Shown here: positions 34,500-46,896 of the stretch, in pieces | How the letters are laid out: the number at the start of each line of letters is the position of its first letter | Position numbering within the stretch: the first letter of the stretch is position 1 | Assembly (NCBI GenBank): GCA_963693315.1 | Contig: OY856188.1 | Coordinates: forward strand, 251,821,905 to 251,885,904 | DNA from: Diogma glabrata | Lineage: Eukaryota > Arthropoda > Insecta > Diptera > Cylindrotomidae | Length of the DNA: 64,000 nucleotides | Direction of reading: 5' to 3' | Notes under the pieces: model-generated | What the model was told of the DNA's origin: nothing | What the model saw: only the letters and a program-made list of their open reading frames with translations | Database searches by the model: none | Translations under genes and position numbers: made by a program

Positions 34500-37400
34500 A
34501 CAAGAATGTTTCGTGGTCAAATAAGTAGTAAAATACTTGGGAGTCAAGGTAACATAAAATAGTATAACAACAGTTGTCGGCTAGATCACAACAATACAGC
34601 AGTGTCCAAGTATTCCTACTGAGGTTTTGCATTTATCAAGATGTTTCAAATACTGAGTAGACTTTTTGCATTAGTTTATAAGGAAGAACAAATCATATGG
34701 AGGAATCAACAAGCAAGAGGAGTTTTGAAACTATGGAACGGATAGAACTTTGGAGAAGTTTGTACACTGGACCAGTTCAACTAAATACACAATTTGAAAT
34801 AAGTTAGACAATTATGAAAACAATGATGGTACAGAATTTTCAAAGAACTTTGTTTTTAAATTTAAAAAAAACAAACATTTTGTATGCAAATTTCCAAAAA
34901 CATCGCTAAACGATGTCCCGTGTCCATATCCCCACCATATAGTAACAGGAGATTAATAGGCTAGAGTGTGACAATTTTGCTTGTTGACATACTTATTTAA
35001 GTTAATAAACTAGCTTTTAGAATCTTCAAAAGATAGAATAGTTTTTGAGGCAACGTTCTCACAAACAGCATTGAAACCCTTTCAGACTGTTGAACAACTT
35101 AATAGATTCGTAGGGAAGTATCTCAAAATTGCCTCCCCATTAAAACCTTGGAGAAAGCAGAACGTGATGGAGCCTAGACCTACATTCACTGCGAAATAAA
35201 TCAAGCAAACTTTTTAACATATCCAAAAATCAAAATCTTAAAAGAGCAACAAGACTGCCATTCTTATAAAAATGGTCTCAGAGATTTTAAAAAAGAATTA
35301 CGTATGGCCAAAAGAAAATCCTGGAGACTCTTTTGTGAGACTCAGAAAAATCTTTGCTACCAACTTCACAATACCAGGCTATTCGGTTAAATCGAATGAT
35401 ACTCCGACTACTTCTAGTATGGAAACAATCTAAATATTAATGGACACACATTTTCTCCAGGATGCGGCAAAATCCGGACTACTACGGGAAGTTTCAGATT
35501 TTCGTCAGTTTAAATGCCCGAAGAATCTAGAGACTGTCAGAGGCTATCTAGGTAATTAAATAATTTAAACCATTCAAATTAGCTGGTTCTGGTAAGGTTC
35601 TACCCGCTAAACTATAGAATACCTTAGAACTGACTATAGTTGAGATGTCTCATATATCTGCTCAATAGACCGAAGTCAACATAGTTTTCATTCTTAAGGC
35701 GGTAAAAACCTATCAACGACCTTAGACCCATCAGTCATATCATTTTTCTTCTTAAAATACTGGCAAGACTGATAACGGTCATCTTGGTCAAAGCATTGGC
35801 CAAATAAAAAATAAAAATTCGTGGAAACGGCTCTGGACTTGCTGGTAACCAACATCGAACTTTTTTTTTTAGCATAAAAAAACACTCTGACCACTTGTTT
35901 GGATATCGAAGCCAGCCGTTCAATAAAATGTTACCTGAAGTTATCACAGGCACTGGCACTGACGGATCTGGATATGGAGGAATCCTTAGTAGTGTTGATC
36001 GAACGCATGCTCCTCTGCAGGAACGTCAAAACAGTGCTGGGGAGTCCACTCACAACTGAATCGTCCACCGAGACACTCCTCAAGGGGGAAGTTCTGTTTC
36101 CGCTTCTGTGAAACTTGGCAACTAACAGTTTAATTACTGAACTGGCGAGAGAGGATTTGAAAATAACATCGTACACCGATGATGTTGCAGTTTCTGTATC
36201 GTCTAAGGATCCCAAGTATGTTAAAGGAGCGAATTCAAACTGCCCTTGTAATAACATTGACATGGGCCAAAAACTGAGGGTTGGGAATTAATCCTGCAAA
36301 AACAGAACCAGTTCTTTTTGCCAGGAGACACAAGATCCTTGATATCGACTCAATTTCCATAGAGAGGAGAAGTCTAGTACTTGAAAAACACGCAAAATAT
36401 TATGCTGGATAGAGAACTCATCTGGAAACCAAATATCAGGAAAATAGCAAAAATGCGACGGCAGTATACTACATTCATGTAAAAAATGTCATGAGGAAAA
36501 GTAGTGGTCTTGCATCCCATATATCTCAATACCTTTGAATTCAGATCAATCTTCAGGTAATGTGTGATCATATGGTGAACTACACTATCGGATTCTAGCA
36601 ACCTGAAATTGATAGAAAAAGTGCAAAAAATGGCCTACATGTTCAAGTGCGGGGCGATACATTTAACGCAAACTCGGATGGTGGAGGAAATTCTGCAGCT
36701 TCTACCCCTTGATATGCTAAGTCAACAGATATCATTCAATACAGCCCTTTAACTCAGAGCTACACTACAAAGGATTGGTAGTCGCATCGGTCACTCAAAA
36801 TTTCTGCACGACCAAAGCTCAACAAAAAATTCACTCCCTCCAAATTTCAGTAGGGAAGCTATGAGGAAGTGGGGCCTAGCAAAGGAGAATGTGGTGCATA
36901 ACCACATCTTCGACAGACTAGGCCTAGGGAAAATCTGTAAACACTTATACCTTCAGAGATTTCTCAGTGGGCCACCACTGTAGAGCTAACGTGTAGGGAG
37001 GTAGTGGAAATTTTACGGATGGCTCCAAATTCAAAGGAATAGAAGAAGGAGTCTTCTCAGAATATATATATAGTAATATATTAACCTCTCTTTTAGTCTT
37101 TAAGACCACCTCACTGAGGTTTATTAGCCTGAAGTAGCCATGATAAATAAAGCCTTGGCATGGTGGAATAATTTAAACTAGAGATATTAACATCTATTTG
37201 TGGACAGCAAAACTACAATAAAATCGCTAGATGTAATAGCAGTGACGTTAAAAGTGACACTAAGCTGTCGTTCATCTTTGAATGAGATAGCTATGCAGTT
37301 TACTAGTCATATTATATGGGTGCCGGTGTAATATTATGCCGGTGACGGCAATTCTGTCCTAGATTAGTCCTGTAGCGGACACAGAAACCGTTGTTATTCG

Positions 37401-37690
37401 TAAGCAGGCAGTATATTGGTTCATTGGTAGGAGTCATCACTCGTCACTGGATCCTTGAAGGCCGTGCAAAATAAGGAAGAGGAAACAGTGTTGTACCTAA
37501 TTTGTACGTATCTGCAGCATTGCTCCATGTACCCCAAACTCATTTTGGAACGCACACACTTAAAACACTCGCATTTTAAAATCAGGCAATACTTATTGCA
37601 TCATTAGAAACTCCAAATGGTTCGAGTGGGAGTAGAAGATGTTGTGGTATCACAACCGACCTATTTTGTTCTAAATGTGTCAGCCTGACC
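34500..37690 (+). pseudogene. LOA-like non-LTR retrotransposon, heavily mutated
   Basis: This plus-strand element is broken by many stops and shifts. Readable blocks in order are a post-endonuclease linker (KNGLRDFKKELRMAKRKSWR and LFCE, ~35265-35345), then LDIEASRSIKCYLKLSQAL with ESLVVLIERMLLCRNVKTV (~35890-36045). The catalytic region follows as TSYTDDVAVSVSSKD (~36165, with YTDD for YADD), then GINPAKTEPVLFARRHKI (~36285). Next is RNase H with FTDGSKFKGIEEGVFSE (~37010) and VDSKTTIKSLDVIAVTL (~37195), and a decayed C-terminal tail to about 37690. The 5' limit is uncertain; 34500-35250 contains weakly protein-like phrases only. The order endonuclease-reverse transcriptase-RNase H fits LOA/I-group elements. 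Confidence 0.8.
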
Positions 37691-39700
37691 TTGTGTTTTG
37701 ATGACAGCTACTGTAACCTAATCTGACCTACTTATTTAAGAAAACATAATTTTGGTACGAAAAAATGGTTATATGACAAATCAGAACTACATCAGTGATC
37801 CAATAAGGAAGCGCACGATGTTGGATGAACAGTTTGCTGGCTTTAACTATTGTGAAAGGATTTAGAGCAAAACCCGAAAGGATTTAGAGCAATGTGAAAC
37901 TGTTGTAATGTAAACAGATGCAATTGTTGAGTCACAAATCAATAAATGTTAGGTATACTTTTTTGTTTTTTTTTTTATTAAATTCATATTTGCAGATGGA
38001 CAATCAGTACAACCAAAAATTGAAATTAACGAAACGCTTGTCAAAACACAAAGTAGATTTTATTGCATGATATTAAAGGTCACCCTTGCGAGGCGGTTAA
38101 CAAAAAGCAGTATTAATGTTGCCAACAGTTCCAACTATTTTAAAGAATTTATGGAGCGATGTTTACCAATAAAGATACGATTAAGAAAAAAATAAAAATT
38201 CATTGTTTTCGCACGAGCAAAATTTAATTAAATTATGCGTTCCCGAAAATTATCCTCTTTCTTGGAAATATTTAATTGTCTGATTTTAATTTTGTCTGAA
38301 TTTATAAGAAAATTTGAAATGTTGTTTCTCAACACTAACAACAAGTCTAAGATGGGATTCGAATTTTAAATTAGGAATACAGAGCTTATACGTATAATGT
38401 GTTATATACTGTAAACCATTACATAATAATTGATATTAAAATATGCATGTAGAATTAATCTTAACCATAATCAATAAATAGAAGCGTGCCACAACCAGTT
38501 AAAAAGTGAATGATATCAACTAATTTATCGTATGTGCTAGAAATATGCGAAAAATCATCTATCCGATGAATATAACATTACTTTGCCCACTCATCAATCA
38601 AATTGATATGAATAAATCTCTTACATATCACATTATAAAAAATAATGATACTTCAAATAGGAAATAGAAAATCTAGAAAAGTGACTCGTATAAAAAGATA
38701 GATTTTTTGTTTTATTTTAATAAATTGCTCTTAAACGGAACAAAAATCTTTCGTGTTTTTTTGTGAACAAAATAAATCTTATTAAATGATTGATATGATA
38801 TACATATATTCAGTGTTTAACTTCAAGTTCAAAGTTAAGAGAAAACAGTTTGTTGTTAAAACATTACGAGGAGATTGATTACAATCAGAAAATCTAATAA
38901 ACTATACGTTTTTATGTAATTTTTAGGTTTTTTAGGCATCTTGAAATCATCTTCAGAAAGAAACATTCACTTTGCAAAATTAAACTTATTCAGAGCTTTT
39001 CTCCAAAATCCTTGAAATGTTCACAACACAAACAAAAACGAATTAATTTTTTCAATTCAATTAATTATATTTTACTTTCGATTTTCCGTTGTAATTTCAT
39101 TTCTTGTTCACCAATATTGAATTATTTATTTTAATTGTGTTGAAAATGTGGAGGTAAAAGAATTCGATTTCTTATAAAATATCTGAAAAATGAAAGGCTG
39201 ACGATAAACTAAACGGAGTTAAAAATAACACAAGAAAATAGTAGCGTGATCAGAAAATTTTAATTTTTTATGGGAAATTATTTAAATATCATATAAAACC
39301 CGAGCTTAATAATAGAAAAAGTTTTACATTTTGAAATTTTATGAATCGTAAAAAAATTGGTGAACAGTTTAGATTTAATTAATATTAACAAATTTATTAG
39401 AAAATGCTTCTTGTAATATCAATAAATAAATAGTTACAGAAGCAAATAGGGTAAGATATTATAGATTTCTAATTTAAAAGAAATTTTTGGAAGTGAAAAC
39501 CGATTACGAGGTGGGAAGAAATTATACAATTCAAAAAGAGATTAGATGCGGAAAAAAGCTAAAAATTATACGAAATAAGCCGATTGCTGTACAAAACTGG
39601 ACATAAATCGACAAAACTCCCCATCACTTTTTAACCACTACCTTACCAGTCTACATTTTCCACCAGTAAATATAACCATCATATCATAGTATACACGACT
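37691..39700. other. AT-rich intergenic DNA
   Basis: A 17-bp phrase (gaaaggatttagagcaa) is directly repeated near 37854-37893. Otherwise no feature was recognised. Confidence 0.5.
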
Positions 39701-41000
39701 GCTCTGGATATCCATGTGGATATCCATCGGTGAGAATTTATTTTTCTGGATTTCAAAAATGACAGGTGTTCAACCCCTTACATATTTGCCAAGTTTTTTC
39801 GAATTTTTTCCCTTACATATTTACCAATTTTTTTCAAATTTTTTTTCTAAAAAAAAAACAAAACGAAACTGGAAAAAAGCTCTGCAAGTCCATGTAGATA
39901 TGCATCGGCGAGAATTCATTTTTCTTGATTTCAAAAAGGGCAGGTTAACCCCAATTTTTTGCGAATTTTTTTCCATATTAAAACAAAATGATGCTGAAAA
40001 AATCTCTGGATATCCATGTAGATATCTATCGGTGATAATTTATTTTGTTGGATTTCAAAAAAGGCAGGGTAACTCATTACACATTTGCCATATTACTTTC
40101 GAATTTTTTTCCAAAAAACAAACAAAAAAGATGCTGAAAAAATCTCTGAATATCCATGTCGATACACATAGGTGAAAATTCATTTTTCTGGATTTCAAAA
40201 AGGACAGATTAAACTCTTACAGTTTTTTCGAATTTTTTTCAAAAAACACATGATAAAACTAAAAAAGCTCCGGCTATCTGTGTGGGTATCCATCGGTGAC
40301 AGTTCATTTTTCATAATTTCAAAAAAGGCTGGTTTACCACTTACTTATTTGACAAGTTTTTTCGAACGTTTTTCCAAAAAAAAAACAAAGAAGATGAAAA
40401 AGCTATAAATATCCATGCATATATCCATCGGTAACAATTCATTTTTTTGGATTTTAAAAAGGGCAGGTTAACCCTTTACATATTTGTCAAGTTTTTTTTT
40501 GCCAAAAAAAAACAAAACGAAGCTGGAAAAAAGCTCTGGATATCCATGTGGATATCCATCTGTCACAAATTATTTTTATGGATTTCAAAAAGTGCAGGTT
40601 AATCCCTTACATATTTGCCAAGTGTTTTTCGAATTTTTTTCCAAAAGAAAAATAAAACGGATGCTGAAAAAAAGCTCTGGATATCCATGTATAGATATCC
40701 ATAGGTGACAATTAATTTTTCCAGATTTCAAAAAGGGCAGGTTAACCTCATAAATATTTGCAAAGTTTTTTCAAAATTTTATTAAAAAAAAAATAGAAAG
40801 ATGCTGAAAAAAGGTCTGGAGATTCATGTGGATATCCATCTGTGATAATTCATTTTTCTGGATTTCAAAAATGACAGGTCAGCCCCTTATATATTTGCCA
40901 AGTTTTTTTCGAATTTTTTCCCAACAAAAAGCAAAAAAGATGCTGAAAGAAAGCTCTGAATATCCATGTGGATATCCATCGGTGACAATTCATTTGTTTC
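39701..41000 (+). repeat. Ten-unit satellite, ~135-bp monomer
   Basis: Ten diverged head-to-tail units begin at 39701, 39879, 40003, 40143, 40267, 40402, 40533, 40674, 40813 and 40953. Each starts with a version of gctctggatatccatg, repeats the ggatatccat word once more, then runs ggtgacaattcatttttctg, gatttcaaaaagggcag, a ttacatatttgccaag block and A/T runs. Most units are 122-141 bases; the first is 178 because a ~40-base piece is doubled inside it. The word GGATATCC is a perfect palindrome. Open frames of 70-150 codons cross the array and repeat peptides such as HVDIHR and FFWISK. They are by-products of a monomer lacking stops, and differ between units. Confidence 0.9.
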
Positions 41001-41276
41001 AAAAATATTTTTGTAACTATCGTTCTTTTTGCCAAACAAATTTTGGTCACAAAAAATATTATACTTTAATAAGAGTTATTAAAATTTGAAAAAATTAAAA
41101 AATTTGCATGTGATTTTCGAAGAGGTATATTTTTCAATCGACAAGCACAAAGTTGTATATCTTAAGTGTTGCAATAACGATATATTATGTAGAGTAGTTT
41201 TTGCAAAGTTTTTGCGATTCAAAATGGAAATTACCAAACCCAAGAATATCATGGTGCACTTCCCCTGAAGGGTTCG

Positions 41277-41530
41277 ACTATGCCAGCTCAGTCGGCAGAG
41301 CATGAAACTCTTAATATCAGGGATGTAGGTTTGATGTCTTAATCTTCTGCCAGTGAGTGTTGTCTTGGACACCAAAAGTCTTTTGTATTTTTAAACCAAG
41401 CAAATATATTTGTGCAACTCCTTGTTTTTTTACAATGTATATCCTTCGATACTGCCCTGTGAGAGTACCAAAGCCAAAAATACTACAACTACTACAATAC
41501 TACTACCGGAGTAAATAAAATACCTGGAGT
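41277..41530 (+). repeat. tRNA-Lys-derived SINE
   Basis: The head matches tRNA-Lys(CTT): AGCTCAGTCGGCAGAGCAT, an ACTCTTAAT anticodon loop, and GTAGGTTTGATG as a mutated B box. The D stem pairs (GCTC/GAGC), but the acceptor, anticodon and T stems contain mismatches, so this is not a working tRNA. A body of about 170 bases follows, ending near a ctactacaatactactaccg run. Such tRNA-headed RNA polymerase III elements are common in arthropods. The 3' end is approximate. Confidence 0.7.
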
Positions 41531-42053
41531 AAATATGAGTTCCAAATTAAAAGGTGATGTCAAACACTCAACGGATATTCTTTATTCAAAAACCGAAATG
41601 GCGAATCTTCGAATCACATCCATTAATAATTTTTTTACACCCACTATACTCAAACTTTATTATTTGACTTTCAGAATCATCGAAATTTAACTAGAAACCA
41701 TGACAGAAAATATATTTAAAGTTTTGACATTTAAATTGGTTGATTTAATGATTTAACGACAATCTTTTGTATTTTTAAAACAAAATTGAAATTTTCTATT
41801 TCTTGGTTTTGATACCAAAAAGGTGAATTAGAGGTAGAATTTATACCAGTTTCTGAAATAAAATTGAAATAGTCGGAAATGTCAGCAATATTATGAAACG
41901 TGCCATGTCTAACATGCGCGCCACGTATGCTATCACGCTATCACTGTTTTAGGAGAAGAAAGCTGATACTATCGTCTGAAAACTTCACAACTACACTTTT
42001 CACCACTTGGACGAACAGGTAAATATAAAACGAAATATTCGCATTATAATAAC
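41531..42053. other. Intergenic DNA
   Basis: No recognised gene or repeat. Confidence 0.45.
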
Positions 42054-42740
42054 ATGATCATTTCTACAGTTAAAAACCGACATTGTAACATTGTAACATT
42101 AGACCCACTATTCAGGTTCAATGCTCATGCTTTACAGGTGCACTCAGAGCTGAAAAGCAGAAGCAATGCATTTAAAGCGCTAGTACATGGGTCAAGGACC
42201 ATGCTAAAATACGCACTGGAAGAAGATACAAACCACTACTGGAACCCGCATGATGACTCATAGAAACCACCTGGATGAAGCATGTAATATTTTGCCGGTT
42301 CCGAAACACAATCAAATGCTGCCTAAACAAAAACAATACATATGTGCTTGCCACAAACGGGCCACCAATGAAATGACATCCTATTAATGGCTTTACTGCC
42401 AAAAGCAATAAGAAAAACTGCTAAACTCTATCACACCAATGTAAGTGAGGAGCCAACCACTAGGAATATTGATCAGCATACCTATAGAACTGGTTTCAAA
42501 AGTCTTCATGTTTAAGAAATACCATAAGTAAATATGTACCCCATAGAGTAGTGAATGGAAAATCATCGCAAGTCGCTGAAGAAAACAATCACTTGCCTCG
42601 CAGCACTAAATGAATTCTAGCGCAATTAAGATCTGGTTGGTTGCGAATGTTAAATAATAACACGAATAGTTTCGACTCCTAAGTTATTAACAAATGGCAT
42701 GTGAGGGCACCCTAAATTATGTTAACTACATGTCCAGAGA
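42054..42740 (+). pseudogene. Non-LTR reverse transcriptase 3' scrap (tentative)
   Basis: The frame at 42054-42263 contains VTLDPLFRFNAHALQVHSEL and KSRSNAFKALVHG. This fits the block of arthropod non-LTR reverse transcriptases where LDxxLxFxxH is followed by a SRNN-like helix. Further on, LPRSTK, a stop, ILAQLRSGWLRMLNNN (~42593-42660) resembles the C-terminal LNRLRTGxGR region. Stops and shifts lie between. The assignment rests on spacing and a few residues only. Confidence 0.45.
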
Positions 42741-43178
42741 ATGTGACAAACCTGATGAAGAAAGATCTGTGTTACTGACCAAAGACTGTTTGGTAAACAT
42801 CAGCAAATATTTGGTGTAGTGGAGACTAGCTTTTATGAACAAATATATTCAAAATCATTTACGAGATGATAATAAATCACTTAAAATTCATTGACTGTTT
42901 GTCAAATTATTCCTAATCAGTATCATAGCTAAAATACTAACAGTAAGTGTATAAACATTTGTGTATCTTTATTTTAAAATTTTAAACGTACGACGGTAAA
43001 CAAAATTGATTTATTCTTTCCTTTAAAAAAACACTGTCACGAATATCAAATAATCCTTTCAGAATTAAAATAGTACTTTGTGTATCGAGGTGCACAAAGT
43101 TGATTTTTTCCGCACGCGTCGTAATTTTGTCCAACGAGGCGAAGCCGTTTTCACTTCTACAAAGCAAAGCAAAAAGTT

Positions 43179-43276
43179 AAAACAGTGCGGAAAAAAAATC
43201 AAAGAAAACAGTGCAGAAAAATAAAACAGTGCGGAAAAATAAAACAGTGCGGAAAAATAAAACAGTGCGGAAAAAT
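43179..43276 (+). repeat. 18-bp minisatellite, five copies
   Basis: The unit aaaacagtgcggaaaaat occurs at 43179, 43205, 43223, 43241 and 43259. The last four are in exact 18-base register, with one c(a) variant at the second. The reverse translation FPHCFI repeats on the minus strand and is not a real protein. Confidence 0.88.
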
Positions 43277-44248
43277 CTCACTTTTTGACAGAGTTGACAA
43301 TATCGAAATACGTTGAATTGTGATTCGGAATTGCAAAAACGAAATTTTGTTTTTCAATTCATTGTTACAAAAAATAAAACTTAACACAATGTTGCAAAAC
43401 GTTATTGCTGTGTTTATTGACTGTTGTTGTATAAGTGATAAGACTCAATTCGTTTAACTGAACTTCAGAGCAATTAGTAATGTTGTTTATTTTTTGGTGG
43501 CTGGCGACATATGGCGTACGCAGGTGCTGGCGTACGAATTAAATGCAATGTCTAATTCCAGTTTTAATATTCTATTCACTAAAACGTGAATTATTTTAAA
43601 TCATTATATCATTTAAATGCCGTTCAAAAAAATTAATCGAACCATAAGTATAGAACATTTGTTTGCCAAAAACATCATAACAATTTCTGTCGTATGCAAA
43701 AAAATTGATTGATCTTTCTATAATTTGTCTTTTTGAAAAGTAAGCAAACAAAAAAATTGACTTGAGGCAACAGAAAAATACGTCATCTGCGTTCACTTTT
43801 AATTTTATAAAATTAGTTTATTTATAATTGAATATTTAAAAATAATTTAGATGGAATTGCGAAACTGCAGAATGCAGGGTTTGCAATCAAACAAAATAAG
43901 CAATTTTAAGTGTAAAAACCGTATTACCCATATTCATATATATTAAGTTGCCGATCTAGGTAATACAGATTAAAACTAAAATCGAAACAAAACTTAAACC
44001 GGATTATTATTTAATTTGTCCAAATTAATAAACAATATTTACGTAAACAAAGCCAGATTAGGTTCTATTTAGAAAACAAAAACACATAACAAAATGTTTT
44101 GAAAAAATTCAACAAAGAACAAAACTTTTTACCACAAAATCCAAAAATACTTTTACAAATTCGAATTTTTACTTTTACAAATTCGAGTTTTTAGTAATTC
44201 AAAGAACGTTTCATTATTGTTTATTTTGCTACGAAAAAATCACTTAGA

Positions 44249-44293
44249 TAGTGATAATCACTATAATAACGTAATTACGCACTAGTGCGTAAT
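44249..44293. repeat. Two adjacent perfect palindromes
   Basis: The sequence tagtgat-a-atcacta (44249-44263) is a perfect 7+1+7 dyad. Eleven bases later attacgcactagtgcgtaat (44274-44293) is a perfect 20-bp palindrome. Two such dyads within 45 bases could serve as paired binding sites or form hairpins. No gene is adjacent. Confidence 0.6.
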
Positions 44294-46776
44294 GAAATAA
44301 AAAGGTAACAAAACAAGTTTCATCTGCTATGATTAAATAAATAATTAGAATACCAAAAATTAAATGTAAATTAAAAATGAATAAATCTTACAGATAGGAT
44401 ATAAGGATCATTCTATCTGCGTTAGAAATAGTGAAATAAAAATTATGCTCAAAATATTTAATGTATTTACCTTTAAACACAATATAATTATATTTAGTGA
44501 AACATAATTTTTGTAAAAAAAAATATTCTATACAAAATTACCGTCTTTCGCATAACGCATAGCTCATTCATTTTATTTGTTTAAATTTCCTTTACAAAAG
44601 AAAACAAAGAGAAATTGAAAATTCTAAGAAGCTACAAAAAAAGCTACAAATTCTATAGAAATAAAAATACAAAAAAGAAAACTTTTCCTTTCTGTAGCTT
44701 AAAAGTCAATGTGCTCTCATTTTTATACAAAAATTTCCAAGAATAAAAATAAACTTTTCGATTGGAAATTTGTAAAGTTTTATTTTTCCCTTTCATTTAT
44801 ACTCATGTCAGGATTCATTTTCATTTTTCCATTTTCTTCATTTTTGGTTGCTTAGAAATTTCAAACAATATTCAGAGAATACCAAAAAAATGAGAATTGT
44901 TATGGATTGAGAGTGTATTTTTTTGGTTTTTAAAAGAGAAAAAAAAAATTTCTCATCGAAAAGAGAACGTCCTTCAGTTCAGATTATATTTCATATTTCT
45001 TGAATGAAAAAACAAATTTTGATTTTCCAGTTTTCCATTTCGTTGAGTAAATTTTTGTTTTCGTTTTTTTTATGCTTTCTCCTAGGAATTTCTTCTAATA
45101 TTCTATTGAGTTTGTGCACAGAAAAAAAAATTGAATTAAAATTTGTAATTTCTGAAAGAGATGATGTTTCGCTTTTTTTATGTTATTGTTATCATTTTCA
45201 CTTATTATGTAATCTAAGAATAAAATTTGTTTGTTTTTCGGCTTTTAATCCATGTTTATGTTCGTTTTTGATTTTTAATTAAATATAAAATTGAGAAATT
45301 TTTCTGTTTTTAATTTTTAACTATTTAATTTTGTAATGTAAGTATCTCATAGGAACTCGTACAAGAATATTCAAATATTTGCAACAATAATTCAGTAAGA
45401 AAAGTGATGATTTGCCAAAGTATTTTAGTTAGAATAAGACGAAAGATGAATCGATATGCATATCAGAAATGTTTGGTTTGAAGTACATATCACTTGTTCC
45501 CTTTAGCAACTGAAAAGATTGTTTTTTGACCTTAAGGCATGTGTGTCACTATTTAACGGAGTGGAAAAGCATAATAAAAGCGTACCAGGATGCAGTGAAA
45601 ACCTGGTCACAAAACGGCTCATGAGTTCTTTGAGGCTTACAGATTCTGGACCGGCAACCGATATTGTAAAGAAATAAGAACAATAACACAATATAAGAAT
45701 CCATCAGAATGTGCTTGAAATATTTGTGATATGTAAAACGTAACTAAATCCAAATAAAAAATTAAAATAATTTTAATGTAAAAGTTGGTTGAAACGATTA
45801 AAAAATATAGTTAATAATTATTTGTTAATGATTAAAAAATAACTGTTACAAATTTATCACAAAAGTTAGCTGTATAAAACAAAAAAAAATATAAAATATT
45901 AATTATAAAATACATAAAATTATAAGAGTTTATTAATATAAATGAATTCCTTAACCCAAACTATTGATTAAAATATATAAAAATTACCTGAAATTTGTAG
46001 AAAGAGAATATTTTGTTTTAAAATAAAAATACGGTATTGATTTTTTTTAAATTTATTGCATTTTTTATAATTTTTCGTAAAACATTTGGTTGTTTTATTT
46101 ATATATATTATATTGTATTATATATATCATTTTATTTTTGTCTTTTCCTCTATTTCCTAAAAGAAAATTATTTTTTAATTATTTGTTCTATAGTCTTTAT
46201 GTAATTTTTAATATATTATTATGTATTAAATTTGAATTGTTAATTTATTACGTCAGTGTTATGTTTCTTTTTGACTGAGTGTTACCTTTTCTCTTGTAAA
46301 CTCTATAATTTCAAATAAAGCAAAAACTCGGTGTTTTCATAAAAAAAAACTTAACATAACAAATTAATTTTATTTTTTAAATTATTATACATTTAGGAAC
46401 ACAAAAATGTCTATTATTTTCACTTAAGTTTTTTTTTTCGAATTAATTAAAAAAAAACATTATTGGCAAGCTTTAAACAACTTCCTTCAGTTCTTATACT
46501 TCCTTAAATTTTCATCATTACAAATTCGTTAATTAAAGTTACCATTAAGATCCTTTTTTTTTCATTTTATTTATATTTATTTAATCATTAAAATTATCAC
46601 ATTCATCTGAGTTATAATTATTTTCTTAATAAAATCGATTTATAAATAAATATTTTATCATTTTGATTTCATTATAAATTATAAATAATTAAAGCTGACA
46701 AAAAGACCATATTTCACTGTGCTTGTTTCTTTCGTTTTAATCAAAAACACTCCGACAAAAATGCTTAATAGCATTC

Positions 46777-46896
46777 AGGGCCGATTGTATGAATGCGGAT
46801 AGAAGATAAATCCTCAGATTAAACGTCGTTTGTCTATATACAAACGACGATTAATCCGAGGATTTATCTTCTATCCGCATTCATACAATCGGCCCT
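46777..46896. mobile_element. 120-bp hairpin MITE
   Basis: Nearly the whole element is one inverted repeat. The arm starts agggccgattgtatgaatgc and runs about 57 bases to a short loop near tctatat. The other arm returns almost perfectly to ggccct at 46896, with two or three mismatches. It is GC-richer than the DNA around it and sits between gcattc and acatta. No protein is encoded. The superfamily is unclear because no clean target duplication is visible. Confidence 0.85.

Larger units (their letters stand above)
42741..46776. other. AT-rich intergenic DNA with small repeats
   Basis: An 18-bp minisatellite (43179-43276), a doubled acttttacaaattcga phrase (44150-44190) and adjacent palindromes (44249-44293) are present. 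A GC-richer patch at 45480-45690 holds a 62-codon minus-strand frame I cannot assign. No gene is supported. Confidence 0.5.

Noticed and set aside
39714..40708. Chain of plus-strand frames with repeated peptides, resembling a repeat protein
   Set aside because: The frames shift between monomers of variable length, and the peptides come from satellite units; no consistent protein is encoded.
41277..41350. Functional tRNA-Lys gene
   Set aside because: The acceptor, anticodon and T stems carry mismatches and the B box is mutated, so a SINE head fits better.
43179..43276. Repeats considered as a CRISPR array
   Set aside because: The units are contiguous 18-mers without unique spacers and the DNA is eukaryotic.
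45004..45282. 92-codon hydrophobic plus-strand frame resembling a membrane protein
   Set aside because: T-rich DNA yields Phe/Leu/Ser runs by chance; composition is the same as the surrounding non-coding sequence.
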